Assembly (NCBI GenBank): GCA_900177435.1
Contig: FXAI01000004.1
Span: 186,001 to 250,000 of the forward strand
Length of the DNA: 64,000 nucleotides
DNA from: Alteromonadaceae bacterium Bs31
GTDB taxonomy: Bacteria; Pseudomonadota; Gammaproteobacteria; Pseudomonadales; Cellvibrionaceae
Direction of reading: 5' to 3'
Positions 5,757 to 15,191 of this stretch are shown piece by piece. Under the pieces are notes generated by a model. The model was not told the DNA's origin, made no database searches, and saw only the letters and a list, made by a program, of their open reading frames with translations. The translations under genes and the position numbers were made by a program. Positions within the stretch are counted from its first letter, which is position 1. Each line of letters opens with the position of its first letter.

Positions 5757-7172
5757 ATGAAAGCCAATGATATTGCCGAATTACTGGACGAACCGGCCTG
5801 CGAGCACAACAAAAAAGAGAAATCTGGTTGTGCAAAGCCCAAGCCCGGATCCGCTGCCGGTGGGTGCGCCTTCGATGGAGCGCAAATTGCGCTGCTGCCA
5901 ATTGCTGATGTGGCGCATATTGTTCATGGGCCCATTGCCTGTGCAGGAAGTTCCTGGGATAACCGCGGTACACGCTCCAGTGGCCCGGATTTATACCGCA
6001 TAGGTATGACTACCGACCTTACCGAGCAGGACGTGATAATGGGCCGCGGGGAAAAGCGTCTCTTTCATAGTATTAAGCAAGCAATAAATGATTATCAGCC
6101 TCCCGCAGTTTTTGTTTATAACACCTGCGTACCCGCACTGGTGGGGGACGACGTTGATGCTGTGTGTAAAGAGGCAGAACAACAATTTGATGTGCCGGTG
6201 GTGCCAGTGGACGCGGCGGGATTCTATGGCACCAAAAACCTGGGAAATCGCATAGCTGGCGAGTCGATGATCAAATATGTGGTTGGTACCCGGGAACCCT
6301 CGGAGAAACCTGTACACCCGATAAGCCCCGAAATAAAAATTCACGATATCAACCTGATAGGAGAATACAACATTGCTGGTGAGTTCTGGCATGTGCTGCC
6401 TCTGTTCGACGAACTGGGCATTCGTATTCTTTGTACCTTATCCGGTGATGCGCGCTTCCATGAAGTACAAACCATGCATCGCGCGGAAGTAAACATGATG
6501 GTGTGCTCTAAAGCCATGTTGAACGTCGCGCGCAAACTGCAAAGCAGTTTTGGTACCCCTTGGTTTGAAGGCAGCTTTTACGGAATTACTGATACTTCTC
6601 AATCCCTGCGTGATATCGCTCGCTTAGTTAATGACCCCGATTTAACCGTGCGCACAGAGGCGTTAATAGAACGAGAAGAGAAAAAAATACGCGAAAAACT
6701 ATTAGCGTGGAAACCTCGCTTGAAAGATAAACGTGTGTTGCTTTACACCGGTGGGGTGAAATCCTGGTCAGTCATTTCTGCGCTGCAGGATCTGGGTATG
6801 GTGGTTGTGGCCACGGGTACCAAAAAATCCACAGAAGAAGATAAGGCGCGTATTCGGGAGTTGATGGGAGAGGATGTAAAGATGCTGGATGAGGGTAGCC
6901 CTAAGGTTCTACTGCAAACCGTGGCCGATTATAAGGCGGACATTCTTATCGCTGGGGGCCGCAATATGTATACCGCGTTAAAGGCCAAAATTCCCTTCCT
7001 CGATATAAATCAGGAGCGGGAGTTTGCTTACGCAGGCTATGACGGCATGGTAGAGCTGGTTCGCCAACTGTGCCTCACATTGGAAAACCCCGTATGGCAA
7101 GCGGTGCGCAAAAAGGCTCCCTGGGAAAATGCCAGTACAAAGCTGGCAACACCACTGGTGATTGGAGCGTAA
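5757..7172 (+). CDS. nifE: Nitrogenase FeMo-cofactor scaffold subunit NifE
   Basis: 471 residues, the alpha-type subunit of the NifE2N2 scaffold on which the NifB product is converted to FeMo-co by adding Mo and homocitrate. Cysteines 37, 62, 124 and 250 fall exactly where the structural cysteines of Azotobacter NifE do ([37 protein letters not shown]). The protein is full length and cytoplasmic. It is preceded by a sigma-54 promoter with a NifA box and followed 5 bases later by nifN. The nitrogenase genes nifHDK are not in the window. Confidence 0.96.
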   Translation: MKANDIAELLDEPACEHNKKEKSGCAKPKPGSAAGGCAFDGAQIALLPIADVAHIVHGPIACAGSSWDNRGTRSSGPDLYRIGMTTDLTEQDVIMGRGEKRLFHSIKQAINDYQPPAVFVYNTCVPALVGDDVDAVCKEAEQQFDVPVVPVDAAGFYGTKNLGNRIAGESMIKYVVGTREPSEKPVHPISPEIKIHDINLIGEYNIAGEFWHVLPLFDELGIRILCTLSGDARFHEVQTMHRAEVNMMVCSKAMLNVARKLQSSFGTPWFEGSFYGITDTSQSLRDIARLVNDPDLTVRTEALIEREEKKIREKLLAWKPRLKDKRVLLYTGGVKSWSVISALQDLGMVVVATGTKKSTEEDKARIRELMGEDVKMLDEGSPKVLLQTVADYKADILIAGGRNMYTALKAKIPFLDINQEREFAYAGYDGMVELVRQLCLTLENPVWQAVRKKAPWENASTKLATPLVIGA

Positions 7173-7177
7173 GTTTT

Positions 7178-8578
7178 ATGGCTGAAATAATTAAACGAAA
7201 AAAGGCGCTCTCTGTAAGCCCCTTAAAGAGTAGCCAAACCGTAGGTGGGGCGCTGGCATTTTTAGGCTTAGATAAAAGTATGCCTTTAATGCATGGTTCT
7301 CAGGGCTGCACAGCCTTCGCCAAAGTATTTTTTGTTCGTCACTTTCGCGAACCTATCCCCTTGCAAACAAGCGCTATGGATCAGGTTAGTTCAGTTATGG
7401 GCGCAGATGAAAATGTTATCGAAGCCCTGAAAACTATATCTGAAAAAAACAAACCGGCAGTGATTGGCCTGGTGACCACCGGGTTGGCCGAGACGCAAGG
7501 TTGTGATATCCAATGGGCTGTGAAGGAGTTTCGAGCCAAGTTCCCCGAGTACGAACAGGTAGCCGTAGTACCGGTAAATACCCCGGATTACGCTGGGAGT
7601 TTTGAGAGCGGTTTTTCATTGGCAGTAAAAGCCATTGTTGAAACCCTGGTTCCGGAAGACTCCAGCAGGGTGGGTTTGCGTCAAAAGCAGGTTAACGTTT
7701 TGTGTGGCGCCAACCTAACACCTGGCGACCTGGAATATATTGTTGAAAGCGTAGAAAGTTTCGGATTGCGACCACTGTTGATACCGGATCTTTCAGGTTC
7801 GCTGGATGGTCACCTGGAGCAAAACGACTTTAATTCAACCTCTACTGGAGGCACCTCACTGGCTGACTTGAAGACTGCTGGGGAGAGCATTGCTACTTTG
7901 GTCGTTGGCGATAGCCTGGCAAGTGCCGCTGATAGCTTACGGCGTAGAACGGGTGTTGCGGATTTTCGTTTCGGTCATCTCATGGGCTTGGAAGTTGTAG
8001 ACGGTTGGTTAATGGCCTTGTCCGACATTAGCGGGCAGGATGTTCCCCTTAAATGGCAGCGGCAGCGCAGTCAACTGCAAGACGCCATACTGGATACGCA
8101 CTTTATGCTGGGCGAGGCACGTATTGCAATTGCCTCGGACCCGGACCTGTTACTTGGCTTCCATCGGTTAATGGAAGGCATAGGGGCCCGCACCGTAGCG
8201 GCTGTCGTTCCAGCAAAGATGGCTGATAAAAATCCTGCCTTGGAAAACAGTACGTTGGCTGTCGTGAAAATCGGCGACCTTGAAGATGCGGAGATAATGG
8301 CTAAAGACAATGAGGCGCAAGTATTTTTGGGAAACAGTCATGCGGCTGAGAGCGCAAAACGTCTGGGTATTCCTGTTTTACGAATGGGTTTTCCTCAATT
8401 CGATTTAATTGGCGGCTTTCAACGCTGCTGGTTCGGTTACAAAGCCAGTCAGCAAACGCTTTTTGACGTGGCCAATTTATTAGTCGAGCACCATTCGGGC
8501 GTAGCGCCCTACAAGTCGTATCTAAAGCAAGCGCCAGAAGAAACAAACGACCTACTAAGGCAAATGGCCAGTCACTGA
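7178..8578 (+). CDS. nifN: Nitrogenase FeMo-cofactor scaffold subunit NifN
   Basis: 466 residues, the beta-type partner of NifE. Start at ATG 7178, five bases after the nifE stop; longer in-frame starts run back into nifE and encode unrelated sequence. Recognisable segments are [20 protein letters not shown] at the start, [13 protein letters not shown] with Cys44 at the conserved position, [11 protein letters not shown]-like text near residue 98 and [15 protein letters not shown]. Its stop overlaps the nifX start (TGATG). Confidence 0.95.
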   Translation: MAEIIKRKKALSVSPLKSSQTVGGALAFLGLDKSMPLMHGSQGCTAFAKVFFVRHFREPIPLQTSAMDQVSSVMGADENVIEALKTISEKNKPAVIGLVTTGLAETQGCDIQWAVKEFRAKFPEYEQVAVVPVNTPDYAGSFESGFSLAVKAIVETLVPEDSSRVGLRQKQVNVLCGANLTPGDLEYIVESVESFGLRPLLIPDLSGSLDGHLEQNDFNSTSTGGTSLADLKTAGESIATLVVGDSLASAADSLRRRTGVADFRFGHLMGLEVVDGWLMALSDISGQDVPLKWQRQRSQLQDAILDTHFMLGEARIAIASDPDLLLGFHRLMEGIGARTVAAVVPAKMADKNPALENSTLAVVKIGDLEDAEIMAKDNEAQVFLGNSHAAESAKRLGIPVLRMGFPQFDLIGGFQRCWFGYKASQQTLFDVANLLVEHHSGVAPYKSYLKQAPEETNDLLRQMASH

Positions 8579-9033
8579 TGGCGAACATAACGCGGCAGTT
8601 TAGTATTGTTGGTAAGGAAGACCAGAGTCTGGGCTTGAAAGTCGCATTTGCCAGTGACGACGGTAAAAATGTAAATCAGCATTTTGGCTCGTCCCGTTCG
8701 ATACTTATTTACACTTTAACGCCAGATACCGCGGAATTAACAAGTGTTGCCGAGTTCTCTCCTCTGGGAGAGCAAGAGACAGATGACAAACTTGCCGTGA
8801 AGATGAAATATTTGGAAGGTTGCGCAGCGGTTTATTGTCGCGCGTGTGGTGCTTCTGCCATCAGACAATTGCTGGAACAACATATCCAGCCGCTAAAGGT
8901 AGTTGAAGATGTTTCGATAAAAGATCTTATCAAAGCATTTCAACGAGAATTGCTTGAAGGCCCTGCAAACTGGCTGGCCAGGGCTATTGGTCGCCAGCAG
9001 AATGGCAGCCACGAATTTGAAATGCGAGATTAG
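8578..9033 (+). CDS. nifX: FeMo-cofactor carrier protein NifX
   Basis: 151 residues of the same family as the gene at 4850: core KVAFASDDGKNVNQHFGSS and the AVYCRACGASAIRQLL segment, which has two cysteines where the 4850 paralogue has YCGSIGG. NifX binds the NifB cofactor and the VK-cluster and passes them between NifB and NifEN. The ATG overlaps the nifN TGA by one base, giving coupled translation. Position directly after nifEN identifies it as nifX rather than nifY. Confidence 0.92.
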   Translation: MANITRQFSIVGKEDQSLGLKVAFASDDGKNVNQHFGSSRSILIYTLTPDTAELTSVAEFSPLGEQETDDKLAVKMKYLEGCAAVYCRACGASAIRQLLEQHIQPLKVVEDVSIKDLIKAFQRELLEGPANWLARAIGRQQNGSHEFEMRD

Positions 9034-9068
9034 AGCAACATGCTTAAAACATACTGGAAGGTGAATTT

Positions 9069-9539
9069 ATGAGTGACGAATTAGTTGTTAAAGATGGGGC
9101 AGAAGTTCTTTCCCATCCATTTATGAAGCAGATTGTTATTCAACTGCGTGCGATGGACGGTTACGGTACTTACGACACTTGGAGTGATGCACAAGTATTG
9201 GACCCGATAATTCTGACTAAGGCGCGACGCCGAGAAATACCGGTTGTGGGGGATCCCGACGAAACTGTTATTTCAAGAGTAAAAGCCTACTACAACGGTA
9301 TTGCACAAATGATTGAAAAAGAAACGGGAATTATGGCAGTCCCCGTTATTAATCTGACGCATGAGGGCTTTGGCCGGTCGATGATTACGGCTGGTAAGTT
9401 GGTAGTGTTGGACAAAACTCTGAGAGATGTTCATCGCTTCGGTTTTGACTCACCAGAAAAGCTGATTGGCGAAGCGGAAAAGCTTGTAACAAAAGCTGTA
9501 GAACTAATTAAAAAATTTCCAGAAGTGGCGGAGATGTAG
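9069..9539 (+). CDS. NifX-associated nitrogen fixation protein (DUF269)
   Basis: 156 residues, a full-length DUF269 protein: HPFMKQIVIQLRAMDGYGTY, RRREIPVVGDPDE, MEKxTG-type segment and AGKLVVLDKTLRDVHRFGF. The family is almost always encoded directly after nifX in diazotrophs (the ORF after nifX in Azotobacter). It is required or helpful under some conditions but has no settled biochemical role. The gene starts 36 bases after nifX. Confidence 0.92.
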   Translation: MSDELVVKDGAEVLSHPFMKQIVIQLRAMDGYGTYDTWSDAQVLDPIILTKARRREIPVVGDPDETVISRVKAYYNGIAQMIEKETGIMAVPVINLTHEGFGRSMITAGKLVVLDKTLRDVHRFGFDSPEKLIGEAEKLVTKAVELIKKFPEVAEM

Positions 9540-9556
9540 GCCCAGGAGAATAAGCA

Positions 9557-9763
9557 ATTACTGACGAAGAACTAAAAGCCCTTAATAAGGATGCGAAAAG
9601 GAAAAAGCGAATAGCAAGCGAATGGGCATCGCAGGTTCACGATCTGGTGGAGGATGCGCTATGGTCTGATTACCCGAAATTAACTGAGTTGGCGGAAAAT
9701 ACCATTGCAGCCTGTGAGGCCTGGAAAGAAGCAGAAGTCAAACTTGCTCAGGCGACGGCATAA
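9557..9763 (+). CDS. CCE_0567-family small nif protein, apparent ATT start
   Basis: A 68-residue helical-hairpin protein of the CCE_0567 (DUF683) family, which normally follows the DUF269 gene. Reading from 9557 gives, after the start, TDEELKALNKDAKRKKRIAS, then VHDLVED, YPKLTELAENTIAACEAW and KLAQATA, aligning end to end with the family start (M-T/N-D-E-E-L). The first codon is ATT. An in-frame TAA lies two codons earlier (9551-9553) and no ATG follows in frame, while AGGAG at 9544-9548 is ideally spaced for 9557. ATT starts are very rare (infC and pcnB in E. coli). A base-calling error of ATG to ATT is the alternative. Confidence 0.82.
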   Translation: MTDEELKALNKDAKRKKRIASEWASQVHDLVEDALWSDYPKLTELAENTIAACEAWKEAEVKLAQATA

Positions 9764-9782
9764 ACCAAGAGGGGTAAACCTG

Positions 9783-10094
9783 ATGACTGAAGACGTAATG
9801 ATTGGTAAAACACGGGGAGGGAGCGATTGGACTCCCGAATTTGTAACCGCACTGAACGCAGCTACTTGTATTGGATGTGGACGTTGCTACAAGGTATGTC
9901 CTCGGGATGTTTTCGAATTAGTTGAAAGGGCTGATTTGCTTGATAATTTCGATGATGATGACGACGACGATTACGATGATGACGATGAAATGAAGGTTAT
10001 GGCGATCAAAGACGCAATGGACTGCATAGGCTGTAAATCCTGTTCGCGTGTTTGTCCTAAAAACTGTCATACCCACGAGTCAATTGCCGCTTAG
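9783..10094 (+). CDS. fdxB: Nif-specific ferredoxin III (2x[4Fe-4S]-type), FdxB
   Basis: 103 residues with two cysteine motifs, [14 protein letters not shown] and [15 protein letters not shown], separated by a very acidic insert (residues 56-68, almost all Asp). This is the layout of FdxB-type ferredoxins encoded behind nifENX, which donate electrons for FeMo-co synthesis or nitrogenase. Start at ATG 9783, after GAGGGG a few bases upstream; an earlier in-frame start would lie inside the preceding gene and encode basic unrelated sequence. Confidence 0.9.
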   Translation: MTEDVMIGKTRGGSDWTPEFVTALNAATCIGCGRCYKVCPRDVFELVERADLLDNFDDDDDDDYDDDDEMKVMAIKDAMDCIGCKSCSRVCPKNCHTHESIAA

Positions 10095-10110
10095 TGAAAG
10101 AGTAAGAAAA

Positions 10111-10431
10111 ATGCCAAAACCTGATTGTCATATTTTCATTTGTATGCAAAAACGTCCGCCTGGCCACCCTCGAAGTTCCTGTGGTGAAAAAGGCTGTGAA
10201 GCTGTCTATAACAAATTTTCTCAAGAATTAATTCAGCGTAACCTGCAAAATGTAGCTCTCACACAAACAGCGTGTTTAGGGCCCTGCCAGGCGGGAGCCA
10301 ATGTACTGATTTACCCAGGCGGGACTATGTATGGTTGGGTAGAGGTGGACGATGTGCCAAAAATTATTGAACAGCATGTTCTAGGCGGTAAGATTTATGC
10401 CGACAAAGTAGCGCCGGCGGAGCTGTGGTAG
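10111..10431 (+). CDS. Thioredoxin-like [2Fe-2S] ferredoxin (Shethna protein I type)
   Basis: 106 residues. The sequence [20 protein letters not shown] and [18 protein letters not shown] match the thioredoxin-fold [2Fe-2S] ferredoxin of the Azotobacter nif region (FeSI). The ligands are Cys11, Cys24, Cys55 and Cys59; Cys6 and Cys29 are extra. It is homodimeric in the family; its nitrogen-fixation role is not firmly known. Start at ATG 10111; translation from farther upstream would overlap fdxB. Its TAG shares a base with a GTG start of the next gene (TAGTG). Confidence 0.9.
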   Translation: MPKPDCHIFICMQKRPPGHPRSSCGEKGCEAVYNKFSQELIQRNLQNVALTQTACLGPCQAGANVLIYPGGTMYGWVEVDDVPKIIEQHVLGGKIYADKVAPAELW

Positions 10432-10998
10432 TGGCGAGCGCTGAAAGTGCATCAAAAATTGTTCCACTACATGAAAGTGTTTTTTTCTCACCAAAACCAC
10501 CTATGGCTTTGGGCATGGTGTTAGAGCAGGCGCGAATTACCGAAAATATCGAGCGACGAGAAGTTGCCCTTTTAGCTGCGCGGGAGCGATGGCCGCACGA
10601 GCCCGATAGCCATATTGCGCTGTATAAATTTTATTTTATCAGTGGTAGATACGCCAAAGCGGAAGCTGCGGTGTGGGCGGTTTTAAGGTGTGCCGCGAAT
10701 TTGTTGGGCATAAATCGAAACTATCGTTTGTTAAGCCTTAAAACAGCACCCTCACGAGCACAGGGAGGGAAAGTGAGCGTGATACAAGCCGGTGCGATAA
10801 GTTGGCGGAAAAAATATGGCCCAGCGCGCTTGTATTTGTTTAGCTTAAAAGCGCTGGGTGTATGTCGCTTGCGCAGGGGTAGGGTGTTGGCTGCGCACTG
10901 CGCTTTTAAAAAAGCTAAAAGAGCTTGATGAAGCTGACGAAATTGGTGGCCATGCTTTTCTACATATTGCCAAAACCATACTTGAAGAAGATGAATGA
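10431..10998 (+). CDS. TPR-like nif-region protein with an apparent 1-base frameshift
   Basis: Starts at GTG 10431 (or 10425). The zero frame ends at a TGA at 10926-10928, but the paralogue at 20549 continues about 30 residues beyond that point. Skipping one base in the homopolymer block TTTTAAAAAA (10904-10913) joins the zero frame to a +1 frame ending at 10996-10998 with KKLKELDEADEIGGHAFLHI, collinear with the paralogue tail. That end overlaps the next start (ATG 10995) as expected in an operon. The body holds a TPR-like motif (ALYKFYFISGRYAKAEAAV). The cause may be a real mutation, slippage-dependent decoding or a homopolymer sequencing error. Function unknown. Confidence 0.65.
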
Positions 10999-11390
10999 AT
11001 AAGCGAAGGTGTGCAGATCTGCCTGGCGGTAATCTAGCTCAGCAGAGGCTAGAAGCGGAATGGCCGTTGATAGAGCAGCTATGGTGGGCGATGAGAGAAG
11101 CTCTAAGGCCTTTGGGTTTGCTCAATCACGTTCCCGCAGAATTAAAATATTTTGATTTACTCTATATTAAAAGTGACCCTTTTGATGCAAGCGAATCCTT
11201 GTTTGGTGAGTGGCGCGAGAACAACTCGTTGCTAGGAAGTGTAGTTATTCATGAAAATGGTAATGCCTTTGCTGAACTTGACATCCTTATACCTCATCCC
11301 TTAAAAAAAGCTTGGTTTATTGAAGCTGTTACCGCGTGGGGTACAAGAGAAAATATAAAAGCCGAGCTAAGGCTATTACCTTCTCTATAG
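10995..11390 (+). CDS. Uncharacterised nif-region protein, 131 aa
   Basis: Last gene of the nifE operon by spacing: its ATG overlaps the corrected stop of the TPR-like gene. The protein is soluble and tryptophan-rich (EWPLIEQLWWAMREALRP), with FGEWRENNSLLGSVVIHENG and an ELDILIPHPLKKAWFIEAV segment. No metal-binding motif or known catalytic signature is visible, and I do not recognise the family. It ends 675 bases before the pectate lyase gene. Confidence 0.65.
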   Translation: MNKRRCADLPGGNLAQQRLEAEWPLIEQLWWAMREALRPLGLLNHVPAELKYFDLLYIKSDPFDASESLFGEWRENNSLLGSVVIHENGNAFAELDILIPHPLKKAWFIEAVTAWGTRENIKAELRLLPSL

Positions 11391-12065
11391 AGCACGCTAT
11401 TCGTAGTTAACTCAAGGCACTGGCGTATTATTCTCAAATACGCTCGAGATATAAGCGAGACAGCCCAGTAGCAGTTACATCAGCGCTGTTATCAACACTT
11501 CAACAAAGCCATTGCTGCTACCCCGTTTTTCAGTGTGCAGGCCTGAGTGTCTGTACTACGTATACACCGCATTCCCCTAGCCCCTCTGCTCAGGCCGTCG
11601 ATCAATTCTCGTATCAGTACCGGATCAGTGAGTTAGCACAGTAACAGCGGACGTGTGAATATATATTTTAATTTTTTAAAAACCATACTAAAGCATTTAT
11701 GGTAGCTTCGGTGTGGTAATGCCAATGTTACCTTACTGATGTTAGCGGCTTAGTAGGAATACACTGGAGGTATACAAGGATACGAATGTTTTCTGGTCCT
11801 ATGACTTAGAAAGTAAAAATTTCGACGTAAAGTTACTAAAAATGACGGCTATTTCTTACATTTTTAATTCAAGTAGTTAAACTGGCCAAGCCAAAAAGGA
11901 CAACCAAGGCTTCTATGTGGTTCGACAACCCGGAAATCACGGTAAGTTTCGCAGTAGAGTTCTGGTGTTTTTTTGTTCAAGTCGCGAACAAATACTCAAT
12001 GTAGTATCGCAGTACTTAGTTCGTGGTCGATTAAAAGAAATAATTAATAAATAAAGGTCGTCACA
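11391..12065. other. 675-base gene-free leader before the pectate lyase
   Basis: No ORF of note, no GG-N10-GC promoter in the right place and no strong terminator hairpin are visible. An AT-rich block (about 11660-11690) and a second one (12030-12055) lie in the part nearest the lyase, so a sigma-70 promoter with a long leader is likely. This marks the left edge of the non-nif insertion in the nif cluster. I see no transposase remnant or inverted-repeat end. Confidence 0.5.
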
Positions 12066-15000
12066 ATGAAAAAATATCTAGGCGCCGTGAGTGCGCTAGC
12101 TTTAGCTTTGACCTGTGGGTCAGCTATGGCTGCAACGGGTTATGCAACCCAGAATGGCGGAACTACAGGTGGTAAAGGTGGTTCAGTGGTGCGAGCTACA
12201 ACGGGAACACAAATTCACCAAGCGATCTGTGGCCGTGCGAGCGACACTACTCCTCTTATCATTGAAGTTTCCGGCACTATCACGCCAGGTAACACCAAAA
12301 AAGCCAGTGGTAGCTGTAATACCAAAGACGGTGTTATTGAACTTAAAGAGATCGAAAATATTACGCTTATTGGCGTAGGCGGTGGTGCTACCTTTGATGA
12401 GATTGGCATTCACATCCGTAATTCCAAGAACATTATTTTACGTAACCTACACGTTAAAGATGTAAAAAAATCTGGCGGTACCACCTCCAATGGTGGTGAT
12501 GCAATCGGTATGGAATCCAACGTTTCCAACGTTTGGGTTGACCACTGCACCCTCGAAGCGTTTGGTGGCGAGAATGAAGGCTACGATGGCCTGTTCGACA
12601 TGAAAGCCGACACCAAATACGTAACACTTTCCTACAGTATTCTAAAAAATTCAGGCCGTGGTGGCTTAGTAGGGTCAAGTGATGGCGACACGAATAACGG
12701 TCCAGTGACTTACCACAACAACTACTACATTAATATCGATTCTCGCGTTCCTTTATTGCGCGGTGCCACTGCCCACATCTATAACAACTATTACGACGGT
12801 ATTAACAAGTCGGGTATCAACGCGCGCCTCGGCGGAAAAGCCAAGGTAGAGAACAACTACTTTGACAACGCTAAAAACCCGCTGGGTACGTTCTATACCA
12901 ATGATATGGGTTCATGGGATGTTAGCGGCAATATCTTTAGTGATAGTGTTACCTGGACTGCAGACGGTGATGATAATCACCCGGCCGGCCCAAATGTTAA
13001 ATCGACAACTTCCTTTAGTGTTCCATACTCCTACTCCTTGGACGACGCGAAATGCGTTCCCTCTATCGTAAAAGAGACCGCTGGTGCCAACAACGGCCTG
13101 CGAACGTCCAATGGGCAATGTAAAGTTGATAACAGCTCTTCAAGCTCAAGTTCGTCCAGCTCTAGTTCATCCAGTTCGAGTAATTCCAGCTCCACATCCA
13201 GTTCAAGTACTTCCTCTTCTGGCGGAAACGGAGAGCTGGGGTCAAACCTCAGCATTGGTGCGGGCTCAGATGGCTCCAGCAAAGGCGCGGGAAGTTATGG
13301 CAGTGTTCGTGATGGCGACATGAGTTCTTATTGGTCACCAAGTGGCACAAGCGGTCGAATCTCCATTAAATACAGCAGCCCTCAAACTTTGCGCACTGTG
13401 ATCATCAAAGAATCAGCAGATTCCGAAGGTAGTATTAGTGCCTGGAAACTGGTTAATAACGATAACGGCAGCCAAATTGCCTCTGGTTCCGGAGTTGGTG
13501 TTATTAACTTCAGTGCTGTAACACTGAGTAAAATCAACTTTGAGATCACCAGCGCAAGTGGTACGCCAAAAGTAGCGGAGTTCGAAACCTACGGCGAATC
13601 CGGTGGTAGCACTTCAAGTTCCAGCTCGTCTTCTAGCAGCAGCTCCTCCAGTTCTTCAAGTACTAGCTCTACCAGTTCTTCAAGCTCTAGTTCTACCAGC
13701 TCTTCGAGCAGCAGTTCTTCCAGCTCATCCTCCTCCAGTTCTACTGGTGGCAGTGGTATTTGTGACGGCGTGAATGTACATCCAAACTGGACTGCGAAAG
13801 ACTGGCCAGGTGGTATACCCAACCACGCTGAAGGTGGGGACCAAATGGTTTATCAGAACAACTTGTACAAAGCGAACTGGTACACTAACTCTGTTCCTGG
13901 CAGTGACTACTCATGGTCTCTGGTAGGTAGCTGTAACGGTACTGGCGGTTCTTCTTCAAGCAGCTCCAGTTCATCCTCGAGCTCTTCTTCCTCCAGTTCG
14001 TCCAGCACTTCCTCCTCAAGCAGCTCCAGTAGTTCCAGCTCTTCAAGCTCCGGTTCTATTGAATTGACTATCCAGGAAGAAACCGGTGGGTTCTGTAATG
14101 TTGATGGTTCTATTGACTCCAACAACGGTGGCTTCACCGGTGCTGGTTTTGCAAATACCGACAACGCCAGCGGAAAAGCTGTTGTGTGGGCCGTTAAAGT
14201 ACCTTACGGAAGCAGCTATTCTCTGGAGTGGCGTTATGCGAATGGTTCCAGTGATAATCGCAAGGGTGATATTAAAGTTAACGGCTCTAAGCTTGCTTCT
14301 GTAGATTTCGACTCTACGGGTTCTTGGAGCAGCTGGACCTCCGTGAGCAAGACCGTTAGCTTAAGTGGCGGCAACAATACTATTGAGCTGGTTGCGACCA
14401 CTGGCGGTGGATTGGCTAATATTGACTCCATTATGCTGGTGGGTAACGATCTTTCTCGGGGTTCTTGTGATAACTCCAGCAGCTCTAGCAGCAGTTCCAG
14501 TTCTAGTTCCAGCAGCTCTAGTTCCAGCTCTTCCAGTTCCACTGGTGGCATGGGCTCGGCCTGTACTTCTTCAAAAGGTAACGTCACTATTAAGAAGTCC
14601 GATCATCCAAATGGCTATGTTGTAAATGGCACTTTTGATGGTGGCTGTAAAACCTATACTCCTGATTGGGGTGATTGTGGCCAAGCAGAAGGTCAGAAGC
14701 CTGTGTTCCGTGTTAACGGCGGTACCTTGAAGAACGTGATAATTGGTCAGCGTGGCGACGGCGTGCATGTTTACGGCAATGCGACTATCGAAAATGTTAC
14801 TTGGCCAAACGTCTGTGAAGATGGTCTTACTGTTAAAGATGATGCGACAGTTACCATCAGAAACATTACTGCCAGTGACGCAGATGACAAATTTATACAG
14901 GTCAATGCCAAGGCAACCGTTAACGTATCCAAGGCAAAAATAAATAATGTTCTTAAAATGTTCCGTGAAAACGGGGGCAAATGTTACCCCATTAAAGTAA

Positions 15001-15140
15001 GCCTGAAAGACTCTGAGCTGACAAAAGTACGAGAAGCTATTTTCCGTACCGATTGCAGCAGCAGTACTTTCACTATGTCCAACACCAAAACAAGCGACAT
15101 CAAAGCTGTTTGTAAAGGTGATGGTAAGTGTAGCTACTAA
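12066..15140 (+). CDS. Secreted bifunctional pectate lyase: PL1 - F5/8-like - CBM5/12 - CBM35 - PL3
   Basis: 1024 residues. A Sec signal peptide (cleavage after SAMA, about residue 22) precedes five domains joined by four poly-serine linkers. Residues 23-353 are a PL1 pectate lyase (VWVDHCTL and the catalytic-arginine block NIDSRVPLLRG). Residues 387-510 resemble an F5/8-type galactose-binding domain. Residues 563-622 are a small Trp-rich module like CBM5/12 (ANWYTNSVPGSDYSWSLVGSC). Residues 664-800 are a CBM35/CBM6-type module. Residues 828-1024 are a second catalytic domain of family PL3 (GDGVHVYGNATIENVTWPN, CEDGLTVKDDATV, DDKFIQV). Both lyases cleave de-esterified homogalacturonan by beta-elimination; the other modules should tether the enzyme to wall polysaccharides. 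A terminator follows. The CBM family assignments are less certain than the two lyases. Confidence 0.92.
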   Translation: MKKYLGAVSALALALTCGSAMAATGYATQNGGTTGGKGGSVVRATTGTQIHQAICGRASDTTPLIIEVSGTITPGNTKKASGSCNTKDGVIELKEIENITLIGVGGGATFDEIGIHIRNSKNIILRNLHVKDVKKSGGTTSNGGDAIGMESNVSNVWVDHCTLEAFGGENEGYDGLFDMKADTKYVTLSYSILKNSGRGGLVGSSDGDTNNGPVTYHNNYYINIDSRVPLLRGATAHIYNNYYDGINKSGINARLGGKAKVENNYFDNAKNPLGTFYTNDMGSWDVSGNIFSDSVTWTADGDDNHPAGPNVKSTTSFSVPYSYSLDDAKCVPSIVKETAGANNGLRTSNGQCKVDNSSSSSSSSSSSSSSSSNSSSTSSSSTSSSGGNGELGSNLSIGAGSDGSSKGAGSYGSVRDGDMSSYWSPSGTSGRISIKYSSPQTLRTVIIKESADSEGSISAWKLVNNDNGSQIASGSGVGVINFSAVTLSKINFEITSASGTPKVAEFETYGESGGSTSSSSSSSSSSSSSSSSTSSTSSSSSSSTSSSSSSSSSSSSSSSTGGSGICDGVNVHPNWTAKDWPGGIPNHAEGGDQMVYQNNLYKANWYTNSVPGSDYSWSLVGSCNGTGGSSSSSSSSSSSSSSSSSSSTSSSSSSSSSSSSSSGSIELTIQEETGGFCNVDGSIDSNNGGFTGAGFANTDNASGKAVVWAVKVPYGSSYSLEWRYANGSSDNRKGDIKVNGSKLASVDFDSTGSWSSWTSVSKTVSLSGGNNTIELVATTGGGLANIDSIMLVGNDLSRGSCDNSSSSSSSSSSSSSSSSSSSSSSTGGMGSACTSSKGNVTIKKSDHPNGYVVNGTFDGGCKTYTPDWGDCGQAEGQKPVFRVNGGTLKNVIIGQRGDGVHVYGNATIENVTWPNVCEDGLTVKDDATVTIRNITASDADDKFIQVNAKATVNVSKAKINNVLKMFRENGGKCYPIKVSLKDSELTKVREAIFRTDCSSSTFTMSNTKTSDIKAVCKGDGKCSY

Positions 15141-15165
15141 TATTAAGCTCTAGTTAACATCCTTG

Positions 15166-15191
15166 AGCCCGCTTTTACAGCGGGCTTTTTT
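15166..15191 (+). terminator. Rho-independent terminator of the pectate lyase gene
   Basis: AGCCCGC, a 7-base loop, GCGGGCT and a run of six T, 26 bases after the stop codon. Confidence 0.88.

Noticed and set aside
13031-14587. Several minus-strand reading frames rich in Glu and Leu
   Set aside because: They are the reverse translation of the serine-codon repeats of the pectate lyase linkers.
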